The notes: generated by a model not told the origin, from the sequence alone. 43,128 nucleotides of DNA from Xenorhabdus eapokensis (GCF_001908105.1 NZ_MKGQ01000019.1:1-43128); one strand, 5' to 3'; shown: positions 1 through 11,381, counted from the first letter of the stretch. Numbers and translations are program-made.

Positions 1-11
1 TGTTAAAGAGC
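1..11 (-). promoter_or_regulatory. rRNA operon boxA antitermination element
   Basis: Read on the minus strand these bases are GCTCTTTAACA, the conserved boxA of enterobacterial rRNA leaders, which recruits the Nus-factor antitermination complex to the nascent leader. It lies downstream of the P2 promoter and a boxB-like hairpin. The 16S gene must therefore lie just beyond the left edge of the window, on the minus strand. Confidence 0.85.
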
Positions 12-15
12 GTTG

Positions 16-41
16 GCAACCGGACATCTCTTCCGGGTTGC
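16..41 (-). promoter_or_regulatory. boxB-like hairpin in rRNA leader
   Basis: An inverted repeat (16-23 with 33-41, one bulged C) just upstream of boxA can form a GC-rich hairpin in the rRNA leader transcript. Its position, between P2 and boxA, is that of boxB in enterobacterial rrn operons. The assignment is by position and structure. Confidence 0.65.
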
Positions 42-51
42 GAGGCTGCGT

Positions 52-79
52 ATCTTACGCTTTTTGCCTCCGGAGTCAA
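52..79 (-). promoter_or_regulatory. rRNA operon promoter P2
   Basis: On the minus strand a TTGACT -35 (74-79) and a TAAGAT -10 (52-57) are separated by 16 bp. They lie about 95 bp downstream of P1, the usual tandem arrangement of rrn P1 and P2. Confidence 0.7.
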
Positions 80-148
80 GCGATTATTTTCGCCTTTCTC
101 CGCTGCCGTCGCGGTGTGTCTCAGCACATCGCCGGTCAGTGGTGGCGC

Positions 149-197
149 ATTATAGGGAGTTTTACGGATGTGACAATAGTTTTTTTTAAAAAAATCA
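149..197 (-). promoter_or_regulatory. rRNA operon promoter P1 with UP element
   Basis: On the minus strand there is a TTGTCA -35 (171-176), a 16-bp spacer and a TATAAT -10 (149-154), followed by GCGCCACCACTGACC. This closely matches my memory of the E. coli rrn P1 promoters, including the GC-rich discriminator that makes them sensitive to ppGpp and initiating NTPs. An A/T-only stretch directly upstream of the -35 is a natural UP element for RNA polymerase alpha. It fits the murI-rrn linkage of E. coli rrnB. Confidence 0.92.
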
Positions 198-210
198 CCA
201 ACCGGTGATT
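188..210 (-). terminator. Rho-independent terminator of murI
   Basis: A perfect 7-bp stem (204-210 with 193-199, loop GGTT on the minus strand) is followed by a run of seven T on the minus strand. It starts 18 bp beyond the murI stop codon. The same A/T tract adjoins rrn P1 and probably doubles as its UP element. Confidence 0.7.
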
Positions 211-227
211 ATTACGCCAAATTGCAC

Positions 228-1091
228 TTAAGTTGGTAGTTTTTCCAGCGTTAAGAAACCTAATTCGCGTAAAACGGGACGCAGATCTTTATTCATTGGC
301 TCGATCTTTGTGCAATATGCTAAGTTATCGATAGTTGTTAAAAACAAATCTTCCCGATTTTTGATCAGCCATGCAGTTCTGCGAGCAATTGCAGCGCCCG
401 AATCAATTAATCTTGTTCCATCTGGTAGAACTTGTGCAATTTCTTCTGCTATCAAAGGAAAGTGCGTACAACCCAAAATGACAGTATCCGGTGGCTCTTT
501 CATTCTTAGCCACGGCTTCAGTATTTTCTCTAACTCTTTTAGTGAAACATCCTTGCCATGTAATTTTTGTTCAGCTAACTCGACCAATTCAGCAGAGCCA
601 ATTGCATACATCTGGCAATCCGTAGCGAACCTTTCAATTAATTCTTTGGTATAGTCGCGATTCACGGTGGCGCGTGTCGCCAATAATCCCACAACACGAT
701 TACAGGTTAGCTTCGCCGCAGGTTTGATCGCCGGTACAACACCAACTACAGGAAAAGAAAAACGTTCACGCAGGGCGGGCAAGCTGACTGTACTTGCAGT
801 ATTGCAAGCGATAACGACAACCGCCAAAGGGTGCTTTTTCTGGATTGCATCAACAATCTGAACGACCCTTTCTACAATCACTTCCGCCGTTTTCTCGCCG
901 TAAGGGAATGCCTCATTATCGAAAGCATATATATAGTGGAGATCCGGCAAGAGCTGCCGAATCTCTTGATAGACAGATAAACCACCTACTCCAGAATCAA
1001 AAACCAGAATCGTTGGACGGGAGGTTTTGTTTAAATCAGAAGCTGTAGCTTCCTGTGAGGTAGTATTCTCTTCCTGGGGTGCGATAGCCAT
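228..1091 (-). CDS. murI: Glutamate racemase
   Basis: Interconverts L- and D-glutamate in the cytoplasm, supplying D-Glu for peptidoglycan precursors. From the ATG at 1091 the protein has 287 residues (E. coli 285). The Asp/Glu racemase motifs are present: FDSGVGG with the general-acid region at 31-37, the first catalytic cysteine in ACNTAS (C96) and the second in LGCTHFP (C208). An in-frame ATG at 1103 and a TTG at 1115 would extend the N terminus. I prefer 1091 because a GAGA sits about 7 bases upstream and the length fits. The start lies inside the 3' end of btuB, the same btuB-murI overlap known in E. coli, so the two are probably translationally coupled. A terminator and then an rRNA promoter follow. 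Confidence 0.95.
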   Translation of the reverse strand: MAIAPQEENTTSQEATASDLNKTSRPTILVFDSGVGGLSVYQEIRQLLPDLHYIYAFDNEAFPYGEKTAEVIVERVVQIVDAIQKKHPLAVVVIACNTASTVSLPALRERFSFPVVGVVPAIKPAAKLTCNRVVGLLATRATVNRDYTKELIERFATDCQMYAIGSAELVELAEQKLHGKDVSLKELEKILKPWLRMKEPPDTVILGCTHFPLIAEEIAQVLPDGTRLIDSGAAIARRTAWLIKNREDLFLTTIDNLAYCTKIEPMNKDLRPVLRELGFLTLEKLPT

Positions 1092-2874
1092 AGGCTGTCT
1101 CATAATGCTTATCAAACAGATTAGCTATTCTAGCACGGATTGTCAGGTGGTCAGTGATCGGATATGAAGCGCTGATATCCCACAGACTTACACCAGCTAA
1201 TTTCACTGTTTTCGCAGGATATGTACTGTAGTCTTGGTCATAACGCCGACCAAGATATTGATAGGTGATCCCCCAATCGATATTAATGGCTTCCCAATCC
1301 AATTGATATTTAACTTGCTGTTTGGCTCTGCGAGTTAATTGCTGGCCATTACCATCACGCGGATCAATGTACTGTAATGTCAGTTGATGCTGGAACATAC
1401 CGGTATCCATTGTTCCCATCCACTCAGCTCCTTTTATTGTTGCCTTATCACTGTTCTCATAGCGGTTATTGGTAAAATTTATCAACTGCTCAATATCATT
1501 ACGATAAACAGATAGACGCCAGTTAAGGAGTCCGGTCAATCCTTCAATCCCGATTTCCCATTGCTTACTTTTTTCTGGTTTAAGGCTTTCATTTCCCCAT
1601 CGGCTATAAAGCTGACTCAACGTCGGTGCCTTGAATGCTGTTCCATACGAAGTGACAAAACGATAGCCATCAATAAACTCCCAGCCGATGCCAATTTGCC
1701 CCGTAGTATTCCAGTCATATTCAGCATGGTGATCTGAACGCACAGCACCTTCTAAAATGACATCTTGAACCTTTTGCTGCGCAGTTAAATAGAGCCCCGT
1801 ATTATCAACATGTTTTTGTACAGGGATGTTATTGGAGCCAGCGGCAATCCATTCTCTTTTCCAATCAACCCCACTACTGATTGCACCATGACCAACCTGC
1901 CACGTATTTCCCCATTGCACATTGTATTGTTTTGAATCACTCAGACTGGAGTTATTGCCATAACGCCCATGTTTAGGAACATAATTGTAATCTTTGACGT
2001 GGCTGTGACTGACAATGAACTGAGAAGAATAGATGCCTTGGTTAAATTGAATTCCAGCATCATAGGTACGACTGAACAGTTCACGAGTATCTGCTTCATT
2101 GATGCTCCATGCATCATAAGCCGTCCGATTATTAAATCCATAGACTCTGGCAAATCCGCTCATGTGCTCACTTATTTTATGATCTATTTCCAACCACAGC
2201 ATTTTACTCATAAAGCCATCGCGATCTGGTTGACGATATCCTCCCGTTTTACCATCAACGATCACATCAAACCCTTTAGTGTAGGTATAGCCTGCGGCTG
2301 TGGTTAATAAAGTATTCTCACCAAGTTTTTGCTGTGTTGAACCATTATAGTTTTGATACCCGCTCGAGCCGAACCCTGCATTCAGTGTTGTCCCGCGTTG
2401 TTCCCGCTTTGTGATGATATTGATCACGCCACCAATGGCATCAGAACCGTATACAGCAGAACGCGCGCCACGGATATATTCTATTCTCTGCACCATTGAG
2501 ATTGGGATCTGGCTAAAATCGGCGGCTCCGGTAATACCTGCCTGATTCAAACGGAGCCCATCCACCAGCACCAATGTATGGTTTGAGTTTGTACCACGAA
2601 CAAATAAAGAAGAGTGCTGCCCAACCCCCCCATTCTGCGCAATATCAATACTCGGCAAACGGCGCAAAACATCAACTAAGCTACTGGATTGCCAACGATC
2701 TATATCTTCACGAGTCACTACTGTCGTTGGCGCCAATACTGAAGAAATCGGCTGCTTAAAGCGATTGGCTGTAATCACCAATGTATCTTGATTATCTGCA
2801 CCTGCAAAATGGCTCCAACTAGAAAATACCGCCACGGATGCCGCAGATAGAAGAATCTGTTTTTTATTTATCAT
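1036..2874 (-). CDS. btuB: TonB-dependent vitamin B12 receptor
   Basis: Outer-membrane receptor importing cobalamin, energised by TonB-ExbBD. The 612-residue product has a signal peptide (about 1-26), a TonB box DTLVITA at 30-36, an N-terminal plug domain (through about residue 155, with [10 protein letters not shown]) and a C-terminal beta-barrel ending in the aromatic SYSF outer-membrane signature. The ATG at 2874 has no strong Shine-Dalgarno sequence. The 3' end overlaps murI. In E. coli the leader contains a cobalamin riboswitch with a B12 box. I find no GCCACTG-type B12 box in the 196 bp between btuB and divergent trmA, so control by cobalamin may differ here. Confidence 0.93.
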   Translation of the reverse strand: MINKKQILLSAASVAVFSSWSHFAGADNQDTLVITANRFKQPISSVLAPTTVVTREDIDRWQSSSLVDVLRRLPSIDIAQNGGVGQHSSLFVRGTNSNHTLVLVDGLRLNQAGITGAADFSQIPISMVQRIEYIRGARSAVYGSDAIGGVINIITKREQRGTTLNAGFGSSGYQNYNGSTQQKLGENTLLTTAAGYTYTKGFDVIVDGKTGGYRQPDRDGFMSKMLWLEIDHKISEHMSGFARVYGFNNRTAYDAWSINEADTRELFSRTYDAGIQFNQGIYSSQFIVSHSHVKDYNYVPKHGRYGNNSSLSDSKQYNVQWGNTWQVGHGAISSGVDWKREWIAAGSNNIPVQKHVDNTGLYLTAQQKVQDVILEGAVRSDHHAEYDWNTTGQIGIGWEFIDGYRFVTSYGTAFKAPTLSQLYSRWGNESLKPEKSKQWEIGIEGLTGLLNWRLSVYRNDIEQLINFTNNRYENSDKATIKGAEWMGTMDTGMFQHQLTLQYIDPRDGNGQQLTRRAKQQVKYQLDWEAINIDWGITYQYLGRRYDQDYSTYPAKTVKLAGVSLWDISASYPITDHLTIRARIANLFDKHYETAYGYRTPGREYYLTGSYSF

Positions 2875-3070
2875 AAGATTTGTGATGAGAATATATGTGG
2901 TATCTGGATCTGTATTTTAACTATAAAGAGTCATGCTACGATGAAGGCTTTAGCGTGTCCAGAATACCTCCCTATCAAAAAAAGAGCAGATAAACCAGAA
3001 AACTGGACATCCTTTGTACTTTCCCTACAATGCGCTCGGAAATTTTTCTTAACGCGACGAGAACCCGATA

Positions 3071-4171
3071 ATGCAGAATGCCTTGCCAACGGAAAATTAT
3101 GAAAATCAATTGATGGAGAAAGTCCATCGTCTAAAAGAAATGATGCTCCCCTTTAGTGCCCCTGAGCCTGAAGTTTTCCGTTCCCCGGCATCCCATTACA
3201 GAATGCGCGCAGAATTCCGCATCTGGCATGAGGAAGATGATCTCTACCACATCATGTTTGATCAACAAACTAAACAGCGTATCCGTATTGATCAATTTCC
3301 AGTTGCCAATCAGCTAATCAATAAAATGATGCAAGCCATCATTGCTGGTGTAAAAGACAATCCAATATTACGCCATAAACTGTTTCAGGTGGATTACCTT
3401 TCTACCCGCAGTAACAAAATCATTGTCTCTCTGCTTTACCACAAAAAACTGGGGGATGAATGGCGTGAACATGCAACCGCGCTGCGTAACCAACTCATCA
3501 CGGCGGGGTTTGATGTACAACTTATTGGACGTGCAGCAAAAACCAAGATCATGCTTGACCATGACTATATTGATGAAGCGCTGTCTGTTGCTGGCAAAAC
3601 CATGATTTATCGTCAGGTTGAAAATAGCTTCACACAGCCGAATGCCAATATTAATGTTCATATGTTGGAATGGGCAATTGATATCACCAAAGGTTCCAAA
3701 GGTGACTTGCTTGAGTTGTATTGTGGCAATGGTAATTTCTCTCTGGCGCTGGCGCAGAATTTTGAACGAGTATTGGCGACAGAAATTGCCAAGCCTTCAG
3801 TGGCTGCCGCACAATTTAATATCGCAGCGAACAAAATTGATAACGTGCAGATTATCCGCATGTCAGCGGAAGAATTTACTCAGGCAATGAACGGAGAGCG
3901 ACTGTTCAATCGCTTACAAGGCATTGATTTAAGTAGTTATCAATGTGAGACCATTTTTGTTGATCCACCACGCAGTGGGCTGGATGAAAATACGCTAAAA
4001 ATGGTTCAAGCTTATCCGCGTATTCTTTATATTTCCTGCAATCCAGAAACGCTCTGCCAAAATCTGGAAACACTGACACAAACCCACAAAGTCAACCAAC
4101 TGGCGCTATTTGACCAATTCCCTTATACCCACCATATGGAATGCGGTGTCCTACTGGAAAAAAGAACATAA
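3071..4171 (+). CDS. trmA: tRNA (uracil-54-C5)-methyltransferase
   Basis: Makes ribothymidine (m5U54) in the T-loop of tRNAs, using S-adenosylmethionine. The 366-residue protein shows the RNA m5U methyltransferase features: SFTQPN at 186-190 region, the SAM-binding [14 protein letters not shown] (215-228), FVDPPRSG (297-304), the nucleophilic cysteine in YISCNPETL (C323) and the base glutamate in HMECGV (E357). It is divergent from btuB, as in E. coli, and is followed by a strong terminator. Confidence 0.95.
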   Translation: MQNALPTENYENQLMEKVHRLKEMMLPFSAPEPEVFRSPASHYRMRAEFRIWHEEDDLYHIMFDQQTKQRIRIDQFPVANQLINKMMQAIIAGVKDNPILRHKLFQVDYLSTRSNKIIVSLLYHKKLGDEWREHATALRNQLITAGFDVQLIGRAAKTKIMLDHDYIDEALSVAGKTMIYRQVENSFTQPNANINVHMLEWAIDITKGSKGDLLELYCGNGNFSLALAQNFERVLATEIAKPSVAAAQFNIAANKIDNVQIIRMSAEEFTQAMNGERLFNRLQGIDLSSYQCETIFVDPPRSGLDENTLKMVQAYPRILYISCNPETLCQNLETLTQTHKVNQLALFDQFPYTHHMECGVLLEKRT

Positions 4172-4185
4172 TCGTCATTAAAAAC

Positions 4186-4220
4186 AAAAACGCCACAGAG
4201 TTAATTTCGTGGCGTTTTTT
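4186..4220. terminator. Bidirectional terminator between trmA and yijD
   Basis: An 11-bp perfect stem (4186-4196 with 4209-4219) has an A run on the 5' side and a T run on the 3' side. It can therefore end trmA on the plus strand and the fabR-yijD unit on the minus strand. Confidence 0.85.
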
Positions 4221-4245
4221 ATTGAACTATTTTCAATAAAGGCGA

Positions 4246-4623
4246 TTAGTTTTGGTTGTCTGAAGTGAGCGTTGCGTGCTGCTTGCGCTTTTTCATCTTT
4301 AGGTAGATCCAAAACACCAAAACCGTACCAATAATAACAGGCAAGAAATTAGAGCCAATTGCTGGATATTCCATCCGAATGAATGCGCTATACACGAACA
4401 TGCCTAAGAAGAAGCATCCCACGGCCAGTTTTGGTAATCCTTCCGCCATTGGATAATTTAAATAACGTTGATGGAGACAATACAAAGAAAGTGCCAATGT
4501 AATAAGAGGGAAAATAGAAAAAGGGACAAAAGAATTGAAAAATGTTGAGAAAGTTCCGTGTGTTGCCATTCCAACGATAAGAGCCAGCAACATTGTGCTT
4601 TTATCTTGGCGGTATTGTTCCAT
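4246..4623 (-). CDS. yijD: YijD family inner-membrane protein (DUF1422)
   Basis: A 125-residue membrane protein of unknown biochemical role. The sequence LALSLYCLHQRYLNYPM and the EYPAIGSNF segment match E. coli YijD (119 residues) as I recall it. About four hydrophobic segments are visible, and the C terminus is basic. It starts at the ATG at 4623 behind an AAGGAGA ribosome site and lies 21 bp downstream of fabR on the same strand, so the two form an operon as in E. coli. No function can be deduced from the sequence itself. Confidence 0.9.
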   Translation of the reverse strand: MEQYRQDKSTMLLALIVGMATHGTFSTFFNSFVPFSIFPLITLALSLYCLHQRYLNYPMAEGLPKLAVGCFFLGMFVYSAFIRMEYPAIGSNFLPVIIGTVLVFWIYLKMKKRKQHATLTSDNQN

Positions 4624-4644
4624 CGTATTATTCTCCTTTCATTA

Positions 4645-5295
4645 TTATTCAGAGGATTTAGGGACAGTATTTTTTTCTTGCTCACGACGATACCAATAAT
4701 AAGCGCCTTTGGAAATTATGCGGAGTTGCAAAACCAAACGCTCTTCGAGACGACGCCTTTTTTCTTCATCAATATCCAATGCTTCTGCGCCTGCACTGAA
4801 CACGATTGTCACCATCGCCTCAGCCTGTATCTCAGTAAAATGACGTGGCATATGGCTGGCTTGTTCAAGATAGTCTGCCAATTCGGCAATAAAATGTTGA
4901 ATTTCCCGTGCTACAGCCGCACGAAATTCAGCCGATGTACCGGAGCGTTCACGCAGCAATAGCCGGAACGCATTGGGATTGTTGCCGATGAACTCCATAA
5001 AGGTTGAAACCGAAGTACGGATGACACTCCCCCCTTTGGCTATGCGCTGACGTGCCTGACGCATTAACTGGCGTAGCATCAAACCACTTTCATCCACCAT
5101 CGTCAGCCCCAGTTCATCCACATCCCGAAAATGTCGATAAAAAGAAGTCGGTGCAATACCCGCCTCACGAGCGACTTCCCGTAGGCTCAGGCTGGTAAAA
5201 CTGCGTTCAGCACTGAGTTGGCTGAATGCCGCCTCAATCAGGGAGCGGCGGGTTTTTTCTTTCTGTTTTGCTCTAACGCCGGTTACGTTACTCAC
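4645..5295 (-). CDS. fabR: TetR-family unsaturated fatty acid regulator FabR
   Basis: Represses fabA and fabB in response to the ratio of unsaturated to saturated acyl thioesters, as known for E. coli FabR. The 216-residue protein has an N-terminal TetR helix-turn-helix ([20 protein letters not shown], about residues 37-56) and a highly conserved C-terminal ligand domain containing [14 protein letters not shown]. The start is a GTG at 5295 with AGGA eight bases upstream. The divergent neighbour is sthA, and yijD follows in the same operon. Confidence 0.93.
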   Translation of the reverse strand: MSNVTGVRAKQKEKTRRSLIEAAFSQLSAERSFTSLSLREVAREAGIAPTSFYRHFRDVDELGLTMVDESGLMLRQLMRQARQRIAKGGSVIRTSVSTFMEFIGNNPNAFRLLLRERSGTSAEFRAAVAREIQHFIAELADYLEQASHMPRHFTEIQAEAMVTIVFSAGAEALDIDEEKRRRLEERLVLQLRIISKGAYYWYRREQEKNTVPKSSE

Positions 5296-5500
5296 AACAA
5301 TCCTGATCTATCTCGACTCTAATCGGGCAAATATAACAGATTCTGCTAAGTTTGCTGTGATTGTTCTCTTAAAGATATTATTCGATGTTTTCCTGATTTA
5401 TTTCTAAGCAGTGAGATAAAAACCTTATGCTCGTTGGGTTATTGCATCAACTAATGTTAAGATAGCGTTGTTATTTTGTGTAAAAACAGGTCTTTCCTCT

Positions 5501-6898
5501 ATGCAACATACTCATTTTGATGCCATTGTGATTGGCTCTGGTCCCGGCGGGGAAGGAGCAGCAATGGGGTTAGTAAAACAAGGCAAAAACGTTGCTGTTA
5601 TAGAACGTTATAATAGTGTCGGTGGTGGGTGTACTCACTGGGGCACCATCCCGTCGAAAGCGCTCCGCCATGCTGTTAGTCGTATTATCGAATTTAATCA
5701 AAATCCCCTCTACAGTGATAACTCCCGCATTCTTCGCTCCTCGTTTTCAGAAATTCTGCGCCATGCTGAAGTCGTTATTAACCAGCAAACTAAGATGCGC
5801 CAAGGATTTTATGAACGTAATCGTTGTCGAATGTTTGCAGGAGAAGCCACTTTCATTGATGAACATCGGGTAAGTGTGCGTTATGCCGATGATAGTGTTG
5901 ATATCTTGAGTGCAGACAACATTATCATTGCCACCGGCTCCCGTCCTTACTGCCCTCCCGATGTCGATTTCACCCACTCCCGTATTTATAACAGCGACAC
6001 CATACTGCAACTGGATCACGAACCACGCCATGTCATTATTTATGGTGCCGGAGTGATTGGCTGTGAATATGCCTCCATTTTCCGCGGATTGGGTGTTAAG
6101 GTGGATTTGATCAATACGCGTGATCATCTGCTGTCCTTTCTTGATCAAGAAATGTCTGATGCCCTCTCCTACCATTTCTGGAATAGTGGCACGGTCATCC
6201 GCCACAATGAAGAATATGAAAAAATTGAAGGCGTTGATGATGGTGTCATTGTCCATCTGAAATCTGGCAAGAAAGTCAAAGCGGATTGCCTGCTGTATGC
6301 CAATGGCAGAACAGGTAATACGGACAAGCTAGGTTTAGAAAATGTCGGACTGGAAACAGACAGCCGAGGTTTACTGAAAGTCAATTGTGTCTACCAAACC
6401 AGCAATGAAAACATCTATGCCGTTGGTGATGTTATTGGCTATCCAAGTTTGGCTTCTGCTGCTTACGATCAAGGGCGCATCGCGGCAAAAGCGATGACCA
6501 CAGGCAATGCTAACCTGCATCTGGTAGAAGATATTCCAACCGGAATTTATACCATTCCTGAAATCAGTTCAGTGGGTAAAACCGAGCAACAATTAACTAC
6601 AATGAAAATCCCTTATGAGGTAGGGCGCGCCCAATTCAAGCATCTGGCAAGAGCGCAAATTGCCGGCATGAATGTGGGCAGCATTAAGATCCTGTTCCAC
6701 CGTGAGACAAAACAGATTTTAGGCATTCACTGTTTTGGCGAACGCGCCGCAGAGATCATTCATATTGGTCAAGCCATCATGGAACAAAAAGGTGAAGGCA
6801 ATAATATCGAATATTTCGTTAATACTACCTTCAATTATCCAACAATGGCGGAAGCCTATCGGGTTGCGGCGCTCAATGGGCTAAATCGATTATTTTGA
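5501..6898 (+). CDS. sthA: Soluble pyridine nucleotide transhydrogenase
   Basis: Flavoprotein that reoxidises NADPH with NAD+, balancing the two cytoplasmic pools. At 465 residues from the ATG at 5501 it matches E. coli SthA (466). The FAD-binding motif IGSGPGG is at 11-17. The disulfide-reductase active-site region reads [15 protein letters not shown]: it keeps one cysteine (C44) and has threonine (T49) where dithiol reductases have the second, the known SthA signature. The NAD(P) site is [15 protein letters not shown], followed by a C-terminal dimerisation domain. An upstream TTG at 5468 would add 11 unconserved residues and is not favoured. The 3' end overlaps convergent oxyR by 9 bp. Confidence 0.95.
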   Translation: MQHTHFDAIVIGSGPGGEGAAMGLVKQGKNVAVIERYNSVGGGCTHWGTIPSKALRHAVSRIIEFNQNPLYSDNSRILRSSFSEILRHAEVVINQQTKMRQGFYERNRCRMFAGEATFIDEHRVSVRYADDSVDILSADNIIIATGSRPYCPPDVDFTHSRIYNSDTILQLDHEPRHVIIYGAGVIGCEYASIFRGLGVKVDLINTRDHLLSFLDQEMSDALSYHFWNSGTVIRHNEEYEKIEGVDDGVIVHLKSGKKVKADCLLYANGRTGNTDKLGLENVGLETDSRGLLKVNCVYQTSNENIYAVGDVIGYPSLASAAYDQGRIAAKAMTTGNANLHLVEDIPTGIYTIPEISSVGKTEQQLTTMKIPYEVGRAQFKHLARAQIAGMNVGSIKILFHRETKQILGIHCFGERAAEIIHIGQAIMEQKGEGNNIEYFVNTTFNYPTMAEAYRVAALNGLNRLF

Positions 6899-7807
6899 TG
6901 TTTTTCCGAGTATTGCGAAATAATTGCCCATTTTAGTCCGAATCGCCTCTGCCAATTGCTCATAGCGACCACGCAGAGGTGAGCCAGGGCGATAAACCAA
7001 TATAACAGATCGCTTGGGTTCCGGTTCGTCACACTCCAGATAGCAAACCCCATCCCGCCTTCTCTCATTCGGAACTGACAAATCAGGTAATAATGTAATA
7101 CCGCTGCCTGCTGCGACCATATTGCGCAGAGTTTCCAGGCTGGTTGCCCTAAAATGGGTATCTTCTTTGGCTCCCGCCTGAAAACAAAATCCCATCGCCT
7201 GATCACGTAAGCAGTGCCCATCTTCCAGCATCAATAGCTTCTCGCCGGATAGCTCACCCATTTTAATTTTATCCCGCCCTGCCCATTTATGCTCTTCATA
7301 CACCGCCAGCTTCATAGGCTCTTCAAACAATGGCACTTCGATAAATGCTTCGGTCTCTTTCACCAACGCCAAAATAGCGCAGTCAAGTTTCCCACTATCA
7401 AGTTGTGCCAATAAGTGTTGGGTTTGTGCCTCATGCAGGTACATTTCCAATTTGGGGAATAATTTATGCAGCTCAGGGACAATAAGTGGCAGGAGATAGG
7501 GACCGATTGTGGGAATAAGACCGATATGCAACGGCCCAGACATACTTTCACCTTGAAGAGAGGCCATTTCCTGCAAAACTTTTACTTCTCTCAATACGGT
7601 TTTGGCCTGTTCCACCAGCAGCATACCCTGTTGGGTAAATAATACCTTGCGGCTAGTGCGTTCCAGCAACATTACGCCAAGCTCATCTTCCAGTTTGCGG
7701 ATTTGCCCGCTCAGGGTCGGTTGGCTGACATGACAAGCATCAGCGGCTCGACGAAAATGCCGATGTTCAGCAAGTGCTACAAGGTATTCTAGATCGCGGA
7801 TATTCAT
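6890..7807 (-). CDS. oxyR: Hydrogen peroxide sensor/activator OxyR
   Basis: LysR-family regulator of the peroxide response. From the ATG at 7807 it is 305 residues, identical in length to E. coli OxyR. That start has GAGG about 7 bases upstream, whereas the ATG at 7822 adds five residues. The N-terminal helix-turn-helix is at about 18-37. Redox cysteines C199 and C208 are both present in the [13 protein letters not shown] segment. It overlaps convergent sthA by 9 bp. Only 90 bp separate oxyR from the argH stop, so the divergent oxyS small RNA found here in E. coli has no room. Confidence 0.95.
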   Translation of the reverse strand: MNIRDLEYLVALAEHRHFRRAADACHVSQPTLSGQIRKLEDELGVMLLERTSRKVLFTQQGMLLVEQAKTVLREVKVLQEMASLQGESMSGPLHIGLIPTIGPYLLPLIVPELHKLFPKLEMYLHEAQTQHLLAQLDSGKLDCAILALVKETEAFIEVPLFEEPMKLAVYEEHKWAGRDKIKMGELSGEKLLMLEDGHCLRDQAMGFCFQAGAKEDTHFRATSLETLRNMVAAGSGITLLPDLSVPNERRRDGVCYLECDEPEPKRSVILVYRPGSPLRGRYEQLAEAIRTKMGNYFAILGKTSK

Positions 7808-7897
7808 TCCCAACCTCAGCATTTGATATCAATGATAGTATTGATCAATAAATCATTATATCCACGAGGGGAAAAAACTATCAACTGCGTGTGATTA

Positions 7898-9280
7898 TTA
7901 GTGTTTTCCCCTAAGTCTTTGTTTCACTTGAGCTATCGCTTGCTTCACTTGTTCTTGCGCTACACCGCCTTTTGCCAATCGCTTGTCCAAACAAGATTGC
8001 AACGATAAAACGTCATATACATCCACAGCAATCGCGTTACTGAATTCTTGCAATTCAAGTAGGGAAAACTCCTCCAGTGCCTTACCTCTGCCAATTGCCG
8101 TCACAACAATTTCACCAACAATGTGATGAGCTTCACGGAATGGAACACCTTTCGCCACCAGATAATCAGCCAGCTCAGTCGCATTCGCATATCCCTGCTT
8201 TGCTGCTTCTTCGCAACGAGGGCGTTTTACCTGAATACCATCCAACACCAGTATCGCCATATGCAAGCAATCCAACCAGGTATCCAGTGCATCAAACAAG
8301 CCTTCTTTATCTTCCTGCATATCTTTATTGTAGGCGAGAGGAAGCCCTTTTAAGGTCATCATCATCCCCGTTAATGCCCCTTGCACTCGTCCACACTTGC
8401 CACGGATCAATTCCAACGCATCCGGGTTTTTCTTTTGTGGCATCAAAGAAGAGCCGGAGGTTACCCGATCCGACAATTCAACAAATCCGGCTTCTCCGCT
8501 GTTAAAGAAAATCAGGTCTTCAGCAAAACGCGAAAGATGAATCATACTGATGCTCGCATCTGATAGCAGTTCCAAGACATGATCACGATCCGAAACACTA
8601 TCCAGACTATTACGTGTAGCGGAAGTAAAACCAAGCCATAACGCCAGTTGTTCACGATCAATATCATAAGCCGTTCCTGCCAGCGCGCCGCATCCTAACG
8701 GACTGACATCCAACCGCTTTAATGCATCTTGCAAGCGGCTTTCATCACGACTAAGCATTTCCACATAGGCTAAACACCAATGGGCAAAAGTGACGGGTTG
8801 CGCCCGCTGTAAATGAGTATAACCAGGCATTACTGCATTCTGATTATTTTCAGCAGTGAATACCAACGCTTGTTGCAACTCAATTAATGCTGTCAGAATG
8901 TGGGTGATCTGATCTTTGCACCATAATTTCAGATCCGTTGCGACCTGATCATTACGGCTGCGCCCCGTATGGAGTTTTTTACCCAAATCACCCACTTTCG
9001 TAATAAGTTGCCCTTCTACCCAACTGTGAATATCTTCCGCATCGCTTTGCAAAATGGCCTTGGGGTGAATTCGCACTTCATCCAGTAACTCATTTAAAGC
9101 CAGCTCCAGCGTTTGCTGCTCTTCGGCAGTTAACACGCCTACCGTAACCAACGCTTTTGACCATGCAACTGAGCCAACAATATCCTGCTCCGCCAAACGA
9201 TAATCAAAACGCAGTGAATCATTAAATTGCTTGAACCGCTGATCGGCTTCCTGACTGAAACGCCCACCCCAAAGTGCCAT
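7898..9280 (-). CDS. argH: Argininosuccinate lyase
   Basis: Cleaves argininosuccinate to arginine and fumarate, the last step of arginine synthesis. The 460-residue protein of the fumarase/aspartase superfamily has TGRSRNDQ (105-112), [10 protein letters not shown] (153-162) and the signature [11 protein letters not shown] (276-286), whose loop carries the catalytic serine. It is the last gene of the argCBGH unit, 59 bp after argG, and is expected to be ArgR-repressed through the operator upstream of argC. Confidence 0.96.
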   Translation of the reverse strand: MALWGGRFSQEADQRFKQFNDSLRFDYRLAEQDIVGSVAWSKALVTVGVLTAEEQQTLELALNELLDEVRIHPKAILQSDAEDIHSWVEGQLITKVGDLGKKLHTGRSRNDQVATDLKLWCKDQITHILTALIELQQALVFTAENNQNAVMPGYTHLQRAQPVTFAHWCLAYVEMLSRDESRLQDALKRLDVSPLGCGALAGTAYDIDREQLALWLGFTSATRNSLDSVSDRDHVLELLSDASISMIHLSRFAEDLIFFNSGEAGFVELSDRVTSGSSLMPQKKNPDALELIRGKCGRVQGALTGMMMTLKGLPLAYNKDMQEDKEGLFDALDTWLDCLHMAILVLDGIQVKRPRCEEAAKQGYANATELADYLVAKGVPFREAHHIVGEIVVTAIGRGKALEEFSLLELQEFSNAIAVDVYDVLSLQSCLDKRLAKGGVAQEQVKQAIAQVKQRLRGKH

Positions 9281-9339
9281 AATATCGTTCCTGTTTTTTC
9301 TAATTGCTATTAATTGCTAAAAGTTGATTGCCCCAAAAA

Positions 9340-10551
9340 TTACTTTTTGCTGTTCAGTGCACGAATACGTGAAGAAAGCGAATAGAGGCGAATAAACCCT
9401 TCGGCATGGCGATGATCGTAAACGTCATCCTCGCCAAAAGTGGCGAACTCTTCAGAATAGAGGCTATTGGCTGATTTTTTCTGCACTGCCGTTACCTGCC
9501 CTTTATAAAGTTTCAGAACCACTTCACCGCTGACGCTGGCCGCTAAAACTTCTGCTGCCGCTTGGATTGATTGACGCAATGGCGCAAACCAACGGCCGTC
9601 ATACACAACATAAGACATTTCCAGCCCCAGTTGTTGACGCCATTTGAAACTATCGCGATCCAAAACCAGTTGTTCGATGCCACGCAGTGCTTCCATCATG
9701 AGGGTTCCCCCTGGAGTCTCATAACAACCGCGGGATTTCATACCTACCAGACGGTTTTCCACGATATCGATCCGGCCAATGCCATGTTTGGCGCCCAACT
9801 TATTTAACTCATCAAGGCATTGATAGGGGGAAAGCGCCTGACCATTCACGCTAACGACTTCACCTCTTTCAACCATCACCGTGATATATTCCGGTTCATT
9901 AGGCGCCTCTTCTGGTTCTGCTGTCCATACCCAGCAATCTTTATTGGCCGCATTCCACGTGCTTTCCAAAACTCCACCTTCGGTTGAAATGTGCCAGGCA
10001 TTTTCGTCACGGCTATAGATTTTCTCCAGTGTTGCGGTGGTCGGGATATCACGAACTTTCAAATAATCCAGCAGTGCTTCACGGGAACGCAGATCCCATT
10101 CCCGCCACGGAGCCACAACGTTCAGATGGGGTGCCAACGCGGTATAAGTACTTTCAAACCGAACCTGATCATTCCCTTTACCTGTTGCACCGTGGGCGAC
10201 GGCATCCGCGCCCACTTTCAGAGCCAGCTCAACCTGTGCCTTGGCAATAATTGGACGAGCCATTGACGTACCAAGCAGATAACTTCCCTCATACAGGGCG
10301 CCTGTTTTTAACACAGGATAAACATACTCTTTGATAAACTCTTCGCGCAGATCAACGACATAACATTCAGAAGCACCGGAACGTAATGCTTTCTGCTCCA
10401 CACCGTCCAGATCTTCACGACTTTGGCCGACATCAGCGACAAACGCAATCACTTCACAATTGCCATAATGTTCTTTCAGCCACGGAATAATGGCGGATGT
10501 ATCCAAACCACCTGAATATGCCAGAACGATTTTCTTAATGCTTTTAGTCAT
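9340..10551 (-). CDS. argG: Argininosuccinate synthase
   Basis: Joins citrulline and aspartate, with ATP, to give argininosuccinate. The N-terminal ATP-pyrophosphatase P-loop is AYSGGLDTS (11-19). The citrulline/aspartate region is [14 protein letters not shown]. At 403 residues it is the shorter, widespread bacterial form, not the roughly 447-residue form of E. coli. It lies between argB and argH, whereas E. coli argG is at a separate locus. The cluster thus encodes argC-B-G-H in one unit. The ATG at 10551 has a GGGGA ribosome site in the preceding bases. Confidence 0.96.
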   Translation of the reverse strand: MTKSIKKIVLAYSGGLDTSAIIPWLKEHYGNCEVIAFVADVGQSREDLDGVEQKALRSGASECYVVDLREEFIKEYVYPVLKTGALYEGSYLLGTSMARPIIAKAQVELALKVGADAVAHGATGKGNDQVRFESTYTALAPHLNVVAPWREWDLRSREALLDYLKVRDIPTTATLEKIYSRDENAWHISTEGGVLESTWNAANKDCWVWTAEPEEAPNEPEYITVMVERGEVVSVNGQALSPYQCLDELNKLGAKHGIGRIDIVENRLVGMKSRGCYETPGGTLMMEALRGIEQLVLDRDSFKWRQQLGLEMSYVVYDGRWFAPLRQSIQAAAEVLAASVSGEVVLKLYKGQVTAVQKKSANSLYSEEFATFGEDDVYDHRHAEGFIRLYSLSSRIRALNSKK

Positions 10552-10607
10552 AGGGGATAACCTTTTTAATTTTAATAAAAACTTAAGTTCGGTAAATACA
10601 CGCTCAA

Positions 10608-11381
10608 TTACGCCAAAATTCGTGTGCCAACAGGTATGCCATTAAATAACGCAATCAACTGATCTGTATGACGCCAACTCGCGATATCCACCGGTTGTCC
10701 GAGTGTTTTTGCCGCTTCCAATGCGGCATTCACTTTCACTATCATGCCGTCAGTGATAATGCCTTGATCGATAAGCTGCGCGATCTGCTCTGCCGTGGCT
10801 TCTGGGATCTTTTTCCCTTTCCCATCCAGAATACCGCTGACATCGGACAACAAGATCAAATCTGCATTCAGCACCTGTGCGATAGCCGTCGCAGCTTGAT
10901 CGGCATTGACATTCATCAATTCACCCTGCTCAGTGATACCAATTGAGCTGATAATCGGTATATAGCCCAAATCCAGCAAAATTTTCAGGAGATCAGGTGT
11001 GCCTGATTGAGCCTTTCCTGTGTGACCAAGCTCTTTATCCAGTTGAGAAACTTTAACCGTTCCTCCATCTCCCAGACATAATCCGATGGCAGGCAAACGA
11101 TACTTTGTTGCCCACGCCAGCAATTTCTTGTTGGCAGTTCCGGCTAACGTCCCCGCAATGATGTCAATTTGATCCTCAGGCGTAACCCGCAAGCCTTGTT
11201 GCTTCAAAATAGGCATCTGCAATCGTTGCATCAGTTCATCAACCAAGCAGCCACCACCGTGCACAATAACCAGCGGACGTTTATGTGTTTTTCGGTATAA
11301 CTGTAATGTGGTAAATAACCGTTCCAGCGCTTCTTCACTATCTAACAACACACCACCCAACTTGATAACTAACGGCTCCAT
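10608..11381 (-). CDS. argB: Acetylglutamate kinase
   Basis: Phosphorylates N-acetylglutamate, the second step of arginine synthesis. The 257-residue amino-acid kinase has the N-terminal KLGG (7-10), VIVHGGG near 38-44 for phosphate binding, the NVNADQAA segment and the [12 protein letters not shown] nucleotide region. Length equals that of the E. coli enzyme as I recall it. It lies between argC (86-bp gap) and argG in the minus-strand operon. Confidence 0.95.
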   Translation of the reverse strand: MEPLVIKLGGVLLDSEEALERLFTTLQLYRKTHKRPLVIVHGGGCLVDELMQRLQMPILKQQGLRVTPEDQIDIIAGTLAGTANKKLLAWATKYRLPAIGLCLGDGGTVKVSQLDKELGHTGKAQSGTPDLLKILLDLGYIPIISSIGITEQGELMNVNADQAATAIAQVLNADLILLSDVSGILDGKGKKIPEATAEQIAQLIDQGIITDGMIVKVNAALEAAKTLGQPVDIASWRHTDQLIALFNGIPVGTRILA

